Shown one piece after another: positions 50,561 through 58,173 of a DNA stretch of 64,000 nucleotides. The notes below the pieces were generated by a model. The model was not told the DNA's origin. It searched no databases and saw only the letters and a program-made list of their open reading frames with translations. The position numbers and the translations under genes are program-made. Each line of letters starts with the position of its first letter. Positions within the stretch are counted from its first letter, which is position 1. This DNA comes from Pampinifervens sp037481935 (GTDB taxonomy: Bacteria > Aquificota > Aquificia > Aquificales > Aquificaceae), in NCBI RefSeq assembly GCF_046159715.1, contig NZ_JBJXCT010000004.1, forward strand, positions 112,815 to 176,814. Reading direction: 5' to 3'.

Positions 50561-52323
50561 ATAGAAGACGCTTCATATTTCTTTTTTTTATAGGTGTTGT
50601 GGCATATGCCCTTGTTCTTCTGAGATTAATCTACCTTCAGCTCTTCAGGGGTGAATACTACAGGGAACTGTCTCAGAGAAACTACGTGAGGAAAAGAGTA
50701 ATATATCCTCAGAGGGGGGACATACTGGACATAAGGGGAGAGAGGCTTGCATACGATACTCCAAGATACATGCTTCTCCTTGACCACCAGAAACTGCAGG
50801 AAGAGGGCAATCTCAAAGAGGTCCTGACAAGCGTTGAAGAGCTCTTTGGAGTTCGTCTGGACTACGAGAGCATAAAGAAAAGGAAAGCCATAGAACCGGT
50901 AGTTCTGACCGAGCTCAAAACTCAGGAGGAAATAGACAGGTTTTACAACTACAGCTACAAACTTCCCGGGGTTTTCATAAACACGATTCCCACGAGGAAC
51001 TACCCTCTGGGTGAGGTGTGCGCTCATGTAGTAGGATACGTTTCCTATCCTACGGAAAGGCACTATCAGAAGTATGGGGACAGAATTGGTAGCCAGAGCC
51101 TTGTGGGTGCATACGGTCTGGAGAAGGCACTTGATGAGGAGCTTCTTGGCAGGGTGGGGGCGGAAGAGGTTATGGTAAATGCGGTGGGGAAGGTGATAGG
51201 AAATCTCGGCTACAGGGAGCCAGAAAAGGGTATTTCTCTTGTGACCACCATAGACTCAAGGATACAGAAGATAGCCTATGAGGTTTTCAGAGATTCGGGA
51301 CACAGGGCTGGTGCGGTGCTTATACTGGATGCAAGGACCGGTGAGGTGCTGGCACTCCTCAGCTATCCGTCCTTTGACCCCAACAGAATAAATGAGCTCT
51401 GGAGTCAGTATAATGAGGACAGGTTCAAACCACTTTTCAACAGAGCGACACAGGCAAAGTATCCTCCTGCGTCGGTTATAAAACCAGCCCTTGGCATAGC
51501 TCTTCTTGAGAAGGGCGTGTCTGAAAGGGAGGGAGTGGTGTGCAGGGGGCACTTTGAAATTGGAAACAGGAAGTTTTTCTGCTGGAACAGAAGCGGTCAT
51601 GGCTGGGAGAACCTACACAGAGCCATAAGGGACTCCTGCGACGTTTACTTTTATCACTACGGTTATTACAGGCTCGGTCCAAGGGAAATAGAAAGAACGC
51701 TCAGGAGCTTTTCTTACGGAGAAGACATACCCTTTGAACTTCCCCTTGCAAGGGGCTTTATACCGACCCCTGAGTGGAAAAGAAGTAAACTAAAAGAGCC
51801 CTGGTATGGTGGAGATACGGTAAACATGTCCATAGGACAGGGCTTTATGAAATCAACCCTCTTTGAGCAGACTCTGATGATGATGGCTATTGCCAACAAC
51901 GGCGTCATATACAGACCTTTGCTCATAAGAGAAAAGAGGAGCGCAGAGGGAAAGGTTATATGGAGAGCCAGCAGGAGCGTCTACAGGGTGGTAAGGGCAA
52001 AGCCCGAGCACTTTGCGGTGATAAGAGAGTCTTTAAGGGATGTGGTAAGAAGCGGGACTGCCACCTCTGCCTTTTCTACCATAGTGGAAATAGCAGGGAA
52101 AACCGGAACTGCCCAGGTTTCTGCTCACAGCGTCAGAAGGAAAAACCTGCCCTATCATCTGAGAGACCATGCGTGGTTTGTGGGCTTTGCTCCTTACAGG
52201 GACCCCATTTTTGTGATTGGCGTTCTTGTGGAACATGGGGGCTCCGGTGGTGCTGCCGCAGCGCCCATAGCAAAGAGAATACTTGAAAGAATTTACATAG
52301 AAGGCATACATAAGGAGATATAG
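50557..52323 (+). CDS. mrdA: Penicillin-binding protein 2 (elongation transpeptidase)
   Basis: 588 residues. N-terminal anchor helix, PBP dimerisation domain (from PQRGDILDIRGERLAYD), then the transpeptidase domain with SVIKP (catalytic Ser, about residue 306), DSCDVYF (SxN-type) and GKTGTAQ (KTG, about 515). It crosslinks side-wall peptidoglycan in rod-shaped cells. No rodA follows; murD is next, one base after the stop. Confidence 0.94.
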   Translation: MNRRRFIFLFFIGVVAYALVLLRLIYLQLFRGEYYRELSQRNYVRKRVIYPQRGDILDIRGERLAYDTPRYMLLLDHQKLQEEGNLKEVLTSVEELFGVRLDYESIKKRKAIEPVVLTELKTQEEIDRFYNYSYKLPGVFINTIPTRNYPLGEVCAHVVGYVSYPTERHYQKYGDRIGSQSLVGAYGLEKALDEELLGRVGAEEVMVNAVGKVIGNLGYREPEKGISLVTTIDSRIQKIAYEVFRDSGHRAGAVLILDARTGEVLALLSYPSFDPNRINELWSQYNEDRFKPLFNRATQAKYPPASVIKPALGIALLEKGVSEREGVVCRGHFEIGNRKFFCWNRSGHGWENLHRAIRDSCDVYFYHYGYYRLGPREIERTLRSFSYGEDIPFELPLARGFIPTPEWKRSKLKEPWYGGDTVNMSIGQGFMKSTLFEQTLMMMAIANNGVIYRPLLIREKRSAEGKVIWRASRSVYRVVRAKPEHFAVIRESLRDVVRSGTATSAFSTIVEIAGKTGTAQVSAHSVRRKNLPYHLRDHAWFVGFAPYRDPIFVIGVLVEHGGSGGAAAAPIAKRILERIYIEGIHKEI

Positions 52324-52324
52324 C

Positions 52325-53581
52325 ATGAAGAGAGCACTTGTGTGGGGTCTTGGTGTGAGCGGAAGTTCTGCGGTAGAGCTTCTGAAGGCAAAGGGCTTTG
52401 AGGTCTACGCAGGGGACGACGCACGCGGGGACAACTTCAGAGAATACCTTGACCTTGTAGACATGGTAGTCCTCTCTCCGGGTATCCCCCCGCACCATCC
52501 CCTCTGGAAAGAGGCGCAGAAAAGGGATATAGAGCTCATAGGGGAGCTTGAGCTGGCGTGGAGGTTCTTTGGGGGCAGAGCCCTTGCCATCACGGGCACG
52601 GACGGCAAGTCAACCACAACAAGGCTCACATACCTTATGCTAAAAGAGGTCTACGCCAACGTGGAAGAGGGTGCCAACGCAGGAAAGCCCCTATCACGAA
52701 TAGTGCTCGAAAATCCCTCGTGCCTTGCGGTGCTTGAGGTCTCCTCTTTTCAGGGGAAAACTCTCAGGACCTTCAGACCCGTGGGTGGTGCCTTTCTTAA
52801 CTTTTCTGAGGACCACCTTGACTGGCATCCCAGCATGGAGGATTACCTCTGGAGCAAGAGAAACATCTTTGCAGGGCAGAGAGAAGAAGACTTTCTGCTT
52901 CTTAATGCCCTTGACAGAAAGGTCAGGGAAACTCCCAGCAGGGCAAGGAAGTTTTACCTGCTTGAGGAGGGTCAGGACGGCTTTGTAAAAAATGGCAGAG
53001 CCTACTTCCTCGGAGAGGAACTCTTTGAGGTAGAAAAGCTCAGGATAAGGGGAAAACACAACTGGCACAACGCCCTCTTTGCCAGTGCCATGGCAAGGCT
53101 TATGGATGTGCCAGTGGAGGTCATAAGGGAGGTGTTATACACCTTCTCCGGACTTCCCTACAGGATGGAATACCTTGGAAACTTCGGGGGCATAGATGTA
53201 TACAACGATTCAAAGTCCACCACCGTAAACGCCCTCAGGTCTGCCCTTGAGAGCTTTGAGGACGGCAGGGTTGTCCTCATAGCCGGTGGCAGGGACAAGG
53301 GAGGGGACTTTGAGAGCATAAGGGAACTGGTAAGGAGAAAAACAAAAGCCTGCGTGCTAATCGGTGAGGCAAGGGAAAGAATAGCAAGAGCGTGGGCAGG
53401 ATGCAACATATATCTGGAAGACAGCCTGGATAGTGCAGTGCAGAGGAGCTTTGAGCTTGCAAAACCGGAGGGTGTCATACTCTTTTCCCCCGCCTGTGCG
53501 TCTTTTGATATGTTCAGGGACTACAAGGACAGGGGAGAGAAGTTCAGAAGTCTTGTAGAAGCCCTTTTCAGAGTTCCCTGA
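52325..53581 (+). CDS. murD: UDP-N-acetylmuramoylalanine-D-glutamate ligase
   Basis: 418 residues. Adds D-glutamate to UDP-MurNAc-L-Ala. N-terminal nucleotide-sugar domain (MKRALVWGLGVSGSSAVELL), central ATPase with ITGTDGKSTTT and the ligase motif FSEDHLDWHPSMEDY, and the C-terminal MurD domain with YNDSKSTTVNALRSAL and GGRDKGGDF. It is slightly shorter than the E. coli protein. A GGAGA site precedes the ATG. It ends the mre-mrdA-murD run; a CRISPR array starts 45 bases on. Confidence 0.94.
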   Translation: MKRALVWGLGVSGSSAVELLKAKGFEVYAGDDARGDNFREYLDLVDMVVLSPGIPPHHPLWKEAQKRDIELIGELELAWRFFGGRALAITGTDGKSTTTRLTYLMLKEVYANVEEGANAGKPLSRIVLENPSCLAVLEVSSFQGKTLRTFRPVGGAFLNFSEDHLDWHPSMEDYLWSKRNIFAGQREEDFLLLNALDRKVRETPSRARKFYLLEEGQDGFVKNGRAYFLGEELFEVEKLRIRGKHNWHNALFASAMARLMDVPVEVIREVLYTFSGLPYRMEYLGNFGGIDVYNDSKSTTVNALRSALESFEDGRVVLIAGGRDKGGDFESIRELVRRKTKACVLIGEARERIARAWAGCNIYLEDSLDSAVQRSFELAKPEGVILFSPACASFDMFRDYKDRGEKFRSLVEALFRVP

Positions 53582-53625
53582 CGAAAGGCATAAATCTGGG
53601 AGCGTGAAAGGACGCACAAAAGCCG

Positions 53626-54186
53626 TTGAATATCCCTCATAGTGGGCTTAAAACATGTATAAGCCCCATGTTTATGGCTGGGGCGGGGGGTTGTCTCCAT
53701 CCCTCATAGTGGGCTTAAAACGGGTATCAAAATTTCTTTTAAGGAGGTGTATCATGGAAGTCGCCATCCCTCATAGTGGGCTTAAAACAAACATTATCTT
53801 TCTAACCTCAAAAATGTTATGCCTTGTCGCCATCCCTCATAGTGGGCTTAAAACTTGGGTAGAACTCTCTTATTGCCTTTACAGCGTCGTGTCGCCATCC
53901 CTCATAGTGGGCTTAAAACACCTTTATAGGGACAGAAAATTTTTTGTCTTTGTGGAGTCGCCATCCCTCATAGTGGGCTTAAAACGATGATAGAACTTGT
54001 AAGAAAACATCTAAACGATGAAGTCGCCATCCCTCATAGTGGGCTTAAAACCTACTTCTACAAAGGTGTAAGGTTGTCCACCCCATACCTCGTCGCCATC
54101 CCTCATAGTGGGCTTAAAACAACTTCACGAGAGTGGACAAAATCACTATTGAGTTTAGTCGCCATCCCTCATAGTGGGCTTAAAAC
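53626..54186 (-). CRISPR. Orphan CRISPR array, nine repeats and eight spacers
   Basis: Nine copies of a 29-base repeat, written on the plus strand from GTCGCCATCC to GGGCTTAAAAC, at 53626, 53693, 53760, 53826, 53891, 53957, 54023, 54092 and 54158. Spacers are 36-40 bases (38, 38, 37, 36, 37, 37, 40, 37). The first copy is degenerate in its first seven bases and the second has one change; the other seven are identical. Decay at the left end, and resemblance of the reverse complement (GTTTTAAGCCCACTATGAGG...) to known GTTTTTAG...ATTGAAA-type repeats, suggest the leader is on the right and transcription is leftward. No cas gene is present in the window. Confidence 0.97.
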
Positions 54187-54233
54187 CCTGAAAGCATACA
54201 TCAATCAAAGTAAGATGTATAAAGCCTTTTGTC

Positions 54234-54265
54234 AGACCCCCACCCCTCTCAAAAGGGGGTCTTTT
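54234..54265 (+). terminator. Terminator-like hairpin right of the CRISPR array
   Basis: AGACCCCC (54234-54241) can pair with GGGGGTCT (54255-54262) over a 13-base loop; the stem's final T and three more give a run of four. It could stop rightward transcription coming from murD before icd, which is on the other strand. The T-run is short, so confidence is moderate. Confidence 0.4.
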
Positions 54266-54345
54266 GCCAGAAGTCGGAGGTTCTGCAGACTTGAGTGTAT
54301 CATTGTCAATTTCAGAGCCTTGCCTTTCAAAGCTCAGAAGCACAC

Positions 54346-54407
54346 GCCATACCGCCATAAAACCATAAAGCCATACGTATGGTCGTATGGTCATACGGTC
54401 GTATGGC
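54346..54407. repeat. 62-base inverted repeat built of 8-base CCATAnnn units
   Basis: The left arm (54346-54376) and right arm (54377-54407) are reverse complements at 23 of 31 positions with no loop. Read as 8-base units, it is four CCATA-starting blocks (CCATACCG, CCATAAAA, CCATAAAG, CCATACGT) followed by four mirror blocks (ATGGTCGT, ATGGTCAT, ACGGTCGT, ATGGCACG). The function is unknown; options include an extrusion or protein-binding site, or a relic of a mobile palindromic element. Confidence 0.7.
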
Positions 54408-54543
54408 ACGATGACGATAGCAGGTAGCGGGGCTCTCCCCGCAGTATGGACAGACTTGCCCACCCTTCCGGGATATAAAAAAGCCCTGTTCAGTTGCCAA
54501 GATGTCATGGGGGCATAGCCCCCTATACCTGAGTAATATTATA

Positions 54544-55812
54544 TCACTGTCCTATCCTTTCCGCTATAGCTTCTGCGAACTTCATGGTGGAAAGCTCTTT
54601 TGCCTCCATGCCCATCTTCCTGAAGCCGTTTGCTATATCTGGCGTTCCCAGCCTGTCCCCTATTGCTCTGCGAACCGCGTCGTATATCAGCTCCGCCGCT
54701 TCCTTCCAGCCAAGGTATTCCAGCATCATGGCACCGGAGAGCGTAATGGATAGAGGGTTTGCCACCCCCTTACCCGCTATGTCGTAGGCGGTGCCGTGGG
54801 TGCTCTCAAAAAGGGCGTATCCATCTCCTATGTTTCCGCTGGGGACAAAGCCCGGACCTCCCACAAGGGCGGACGCAAGGTCAGATATGTAGTCTCCGTT
54901 GAGGTTCTGGGTGATGATAACGTCGTAGGCTTCGGGCTTCAGGACCAGTTGCATGAGCATCTGGTCAGTTATCACCTTTACCATCTTTACCTGACCATCC
55001 TGAGGCTCTCCATCTGTGATGACGCGACCCTCAAACTCCGGCTCCTTTGCCACCTCAAAAGCCCAGTTCATAAAGGCGCCTTCTGTCGCCTTCATTATGT
55101 TGCCCTTGCCAACCACCGCCACCACCTTTTTGTTGTTCTCCAGAGCCCACCGCAGAGCCTTACGCACATGCCTTTTTGTCTTGTATTCGCTCATGGGCTT
55201 TACCGTTATCCCGCAGTCCTCGGGCAGGGCATACTCGGAGACTCCCATCTCCCTTATGAAAAACTCCCTCACCTTCTGGGTATTTTCCGCCTTTGGCATG
55301 TATTCTATGCTCATGTAAACGTCGTCGGAGTTTTCCCTAAAGACCGCCACATTTACCCTCTCGGGGTTTGGTATGGGTGCGGGCTGACCCAGCCAGTAGA
55401 CGGGTCTAATGGCAGAATAAAAGTCCATGGACTGGCGAAGGATGGCATTCAGAGACTTTCCCCCTTTGCCCACAGGGGTGCCGAGGGGTCCCTTTATGGA
55501 AACTATTGCCTGTTTTAGCAGTTCAAGGGTCTCCTCGGGCATGCGGTTGCCCGTCTTTTCTTCCGCCTTGTCTCCGGCAAGCACCTCCACCCAGTGTATT
55601 CTTCTGCTCCCTCTGTATGCCCTCTCCACCGCGGTGTTCACCACGTGTATCATCGCCGGGGCAATCTCAGGACCTATACCATCCCCCTCTATGTAGGGAA
55701 TTATGGGATTGTGGGGAACCTCAAGGCTTTTGTCTTCTCTGAGCCTTATAAACTGCCCTTCTTGCGGAACTCTTGCTCCGCCTTCCCATGCGTAGACATT
55801 ATCCCACTTCAT
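54544..55812 (-). CDS. icd: Isocitrate dehydrogenase (NADP type)
   Basis: 422 residues, typical of bacterial NADP-ICDH. It has the substrate loop NAILRQSMDFYSAIRPVYW, the catalytic Tyr region, VVGKGNIMKATEGAF, the metal site NLNGDYISDLASALVGG, and GYALFESTHGTAYDIAGKG for the nucleotide. In Aquificales this enzyme works in the reductive TCA cycle, reducing oxalosuccinate or carboxylating 2-oxoglutarate; the direction is inferred from the organism type. The ATG is preceded by GAGGTG. Promoter: extended TGGTAAAAT -10 about 25 bases upstream. Confidence 0.96.
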   Translation of the reverse strand: MKWDNVYAWEGGARVPQEGQFIRLREDKSLEVPHNPIIPYIEGDGIGPEIAPAMIHVVNTAVERAYRGSRRIHWVEVLAGDKAEEKTGNRMPEETLELLKQAIVSIKGPLGTPVGKGGKSLNAILRQSMDFYSAIRPVYWLGQPAPIPNPERVNVAVFRENSDDVYMSIEYMPKAENTQKVREFFIREMGVSEYALPEDCGITVKPMSEYKTKRHVRKALRWALENNKKVVAVVGKGNIMKATEGAFMNWAFEVAKEPEFEGRVITDGEPQDGQVKMVKVITDQMLMQLVLKPEAYDVIITQNLNGDYISDLASALVGGPGFVPSGNIGDGYALFESTHGTAYDIAGKGVANPLSITLSGAMMLEYLGWKEAAELIYDAVRRAIGDRLGTPDIANGFRKMGMEAKELSTMKFAEAIAERIGQ

Positions 55813-55837
55813 GCCTGCACCTCATAGCTTTTTGAAT

Positions 55838-55866
55838 ATTTTACCACAAAAAACTTATGACCTTAA
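55838..55866 (-). promoter_or_regulatory. icd promoter
   Basis: Minus strand TTAAGG (55866-55861), 17 bases, TAAAAT (55843-55838), with TG one base before the -10 (extended -10 type). The transcript would have a leader of about 18-20 bases containing the GAGGTG ribosome-binding site. Confidence 0.45.
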
Positions 55867-55871
55867 TCATG

Positions 55872-55900
55872 TTGATTTTGTGTGAATTTTATGTTATATT
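55872..55900 (+). promoter_or_regulatory. Promoter of the candidate small RNA
   Basis: TTGATT (55872-55877), 17 bases, TATATT (55895-55900): near-consensus at both boxes and in spacing. It points right, but no gene starts within the next 140 bases. Directly after it comes ACCAC-CT-GTGGT (55901-55912), a small palindrome over the expected start point that could be an operator. Confidence 0.6.
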
Positions 55901-55906
55901 ACCACC

Positions 55907-55977
55907 TGTGGTGCGCCTCGGTTTCCTCGTGTGTCCTTGATGGCATACCTTTTGGGGGCGAAGCCCCCCATCTTTTT
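55907..55977 (+). ncRNA. Candidate small RNA between icd and the TonB receptor
   Basis: A good rightward promoter would start an RNA near 55907, and a perfect GGGGGC-GAA-GCCCCC hairpin followed by ATCTTTTT ends it near 55977, giving about 70 bases. There is no open frame with a ribosome-binding site inside. The unit stands on its own: it ends nine bases before the promoter of the TonB-receptor operon. Type and target are unknown; a metal-response small RNA is one possibility given the neighbour (inference). Confidence 0.5.
55954..55977 (+). terminator. Rho-independent terminator before the TonB-receptor operon
   Basis: Six-base perfect stem GGGGGC/GCCCCC with loop GAA (55954-55968), then CATCTTTTT. 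It is a strong intrinsic terminator by appearance. No protein gene on the plus strand precedes it closely, since murD ends 2.4 kb upstream, so it most likely ends the candidate small RNA. Confidence 0.65.
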
Positions 55978-55985
55978 AAAATCAC

Positions 55986-56014
55986 TTGACTTTTACGTTA
56001 CTTTAATTTAAGAT
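55986..56014 (+). promoter_or_regulatory. Promoter of the TonB-dependent uptake operon
   Basis: TTGACT (55986-55991), 17 bases, TAAGAT (56009-56014). Nested inverted repeats cover it: TCACTTG (55982-55988) with CAAGTGA (56021-56027), and CTTTAAT with ATTAAAAG around 56001-56020. They could be the operator of a metal-responsive repressor. No match to a Fur box is claimed. Confidence 0.55.
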
Positions 56015-56047
56015 TAAAAGCAAGTGAAAATTTACTGGAGGTTTGCG

Positions 56048-58162
56048 ATGAGGGGTAAGATTTTGCTACTTCTGGGGATTTCTGGTCTTTCTTACGCACA
56101 GAGCCTTGAGGTGCAAGAGGTAAGCGTAACCGCAACAAGGCTTGAGAGAAAAACCGAGGACGTTCCCTCAAGCGTCAAAGTGGTTGGAGAGGAGAGGATA
56201 AAGGAAACAAAGATGTTCAACCTTCAAGAAGCCCTGAGCGGAGTGCCTGGTGTGTTTATACAATCAAGAAATCAGGGCTATGACACAAGGCTTATACTGA
56301 GAGGCTCAGGTTTGCAAGCACCTTATGGGGTAAGACAGATAATGATACTTCTAAATGGCATTCCCATAACGGACCCAGATAGTCTTACAAGGCTTGACTT
56401 TGTGGACACACAGCTGGTGAAATCCATAGAAGTTAACAAAGGTCCTAACCCGCTCTGGGGGGTTAATTCTGCGGGTGGTGTTATAAGCGTTCAGACCATA
56501 AGTCCCTTTGAAAGGAAGGGAGGTATTTTAAAGGTCGGTGGTGGAGACTTTGGAACCTTCTATTCTCACTTAAACTACACCAAAAGCCTTGAAAATTTTT
56601 ACTTTACCTTCTCCGCAAGTAGAAGGCAGACAGACAACAGCTGGAGACCCTGGAACAAGTTCTGGACGAATCAAATAACACTTCAGCCGGCTTACATGTT
56701 TTCTGACGGCACTACTGTAGAATCTTATCTGGGCTATACGAGGGCAAGCCTTCAGCTTCCCGGTGCCCTTGTAGTTGACCCTGTTAGAAGGATAGACCAG
56801 TGGACAACCTTTAAGGAAACAGGCGATGTTCAGCAGACTGCCGACCCATGGAGGCACATGGGAAGGTATTCGGAGATATGGTTTTTTAACACGAGGCTGA
56901 CAAAAAACATAGGAAGCCTTGAGCTAAAGCCAGTTTTCTGGCTGAACCACTGGACCCACTATCACCCAGTAACTGGCAGAATAAACGATGCGGATACCTG
57001 GATATACGGAGCAGACCTTCAAGGCAACTATAAGAACACTTTTGGTGTCTTAATTGTTGGCTTTACCCTGAGGCATGATGAACAGAAAACAAAGTATTAC
57101 AGATATGCAGATGTTCAGGTTGCAGGAAATCCTCCACGAATCATCTCAACCCTTTCAGACCGCGCTGGAGACCTTCTAGAAAGGCAAAATCAGAAGACCA
57201 CTCTTTACGGCTTTTATCTTCAACAATCCTTTACCTTCAACAAACTTATCCTTGATGTTGGTGCAAGGTTTGACACTGTAAAATTTGACATATGGGGCTA
57301 CAAGTGGGGAGATTATGACTTCTCTACTGGAAATTACAGAAGCTGTCCTAGTCCGTCTATGGAAAACTGCTTTGACTATTCAAGGGAAAAAACCTACAAC
57401 TCTGTAAATCCGAAAGTAGGCCTTGTTTACAGGCTTTATGAAGGTGTTAATCTTTATGCCACCTACGCACGAGGAGCTCAGACCCCAACAAGCAGTGAGC
57501 TATCTTCAAACCCGGCTCTCAAGATGGCAAAGGTTGAAAACTACGAAGCAGGTGTGAAGCTGAGAAAAGGTATGCTCAGTATGGACACAGCCTTTTACTT
57601 CTCCCCTGTTAAGGATGAGGTCGTAAGGTATTTTGAGGATGGAATTACAAAGTTCATAAATGCTGGAAAGACAGAAAGGAAGGGCTTTGAGCTTGATGTT
57701 AACCTCTCGCCTTTACATGGGCTCAGCCTTGGGGCTGGCTACAGCTATCAGCATTATACCTTTAAAAGGTTTTACGAGCCTGTAAGAATTGGAAACCAGA
57801 CTGTAAACCTTGACAGGAGCGGTAAAAGGCTACCTTACATCCCAGAGCACTATTACTCACTCTATGCCATGTATAAGCATCCTTCTGGCTTTAAGGTGAG
57901 AGTGCAGTCAGACACGTGGGGCAGTTACTACATAGACAACGCAAATTCGGAAAAATATGGAGGCTATAGCTTTATAACAAGCCTGATGCTTGGTTACGAG
58001 AAGGGCAGATGGGACTTTGCCCTCAACGCAGACAACCTCTTTGATAAAAGGTATGCGGTGGAGGTTACAAAGGACACTTCTGCAGACCCATCTACTGCAA
58101 GAAAGAGATACACCCCAGCACCACCAAGAACCTTTACCGTAAGGGTAAGCTATCAATTTTAG
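56048..58162 (+). CDS. TonB-dependent outer-membrane receptor
   Basis: 704 residues from MRGKILLLLGISGLSYAQ (signal peptide). EVSVTATRLE right after it is the TonB-box/start of the plug domain, and the plug (about 30-150) has ALSGVPGVFIQSRNQGYDTRLILRGSG and NSAGGVISVQT. A 22-strand-type barrel follows and ends in the outer-membrane signal ...RTFTVRVSYQF. It imports a ligand with energy from TonB. The ligand is unknown; copper (NosA/OprC-like) or iron chelates are candidates. The ATG at 56048 is seven bases after TGGAGG. Confidence 0.93.
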   Translation: MRGKILLLLGISGLSYAQSLEVQEVSVTATRLERKTEDVPSSVKVVGEERIKETKMFNLQEALSGVPGVFIQSRNQGYDTRLILRGSGLQAPYGVRQIMILLNGIPITDPDSLTRLDFVDTQLVKSIEVNKGPNPLWGVNSAGGVISVQTISPFERKGGILKVGGGDFGTFYSHLNYTKSLENFYFTFSASRRQTDNSWRPWNKFWTNQITLQPAYMFSDGTTVESYLGYTRASLQLPGALVVDPVRRIDQWTTFKETGDVQQTADPWRHMGRYSEIWFFNTRLTKNIGSLELKPVFWLNHWTHYHPVTGRINDADTWIYGADLQGNYKNTFGVLIVGFTLRHDEQKTKYYRYADVQVAGNPPRIISTLSDRAGDLLERQNQKTTLYGFYLQQSFTFNKLILDVGARFDTVKFDIWGYKWGDYDFSTGNYRSCPSPSMENCFDYSREKTYNSVNPKVGLVYRLYEGVNLYATYARGAQTPTSSELSSNPALKMAKVENYEAGVKLRKGMLSMDTAFYFSPVKDEVVRYFEDGITKFINAGKTERKGFELDVNLSPLHGLSLGAGYSYQHYTFKRFYEPVRIGNQTVNLDRSGKRLPYIPEHYYSLYAMYKHPSGFKVRVQSDTWGSYYIDNANSEKYGGYSFITSLMLGYEKGRWDFALNADNLFDKRYAVEVTKDTSADPSTARKRYTPAPPRTFTVRVSYQF

Positions 58163-58173
58163 GAGGTTTAGTC

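Larger units (their letters stand above)
54187..54543. other. Non-coding, repeat-rich region between CRISPR array and icd
   Basis: No credible gene. The left part may be the CRISPR leader: on the minus strand CTGACA (54235-54230), 17 bases, TACTTT (54212-54207) would start transcription just before the last repeat. It also holds a terminator-like hairpin, a 62-base iterated inverted repeat, a GCGGGG/CCCCGC hairpin with loop CTCT (54427-54442) and a GGGGGC/GCCCCC hairpin with loop ATA (54509-54523). Open frames crossing it are frame accidents of these repeats. Confidence 0.6.

Noticed and set aside
53655..54427. Long plus-strand open frames of about 110-146 codons
   Set aside because: They read through the CRISPR repeats (repeated 'VAIPHSGLKT' peptides) and the CCATA repeat; they are not genes.
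54155..54508. 117-codon minus-strand open frame right of the CRISPR array
   Set aside because: Its middle is just the translated CCATA/TATGG repeat and its end lies in a CRISPR repeat; no ribosome-binding site or family.
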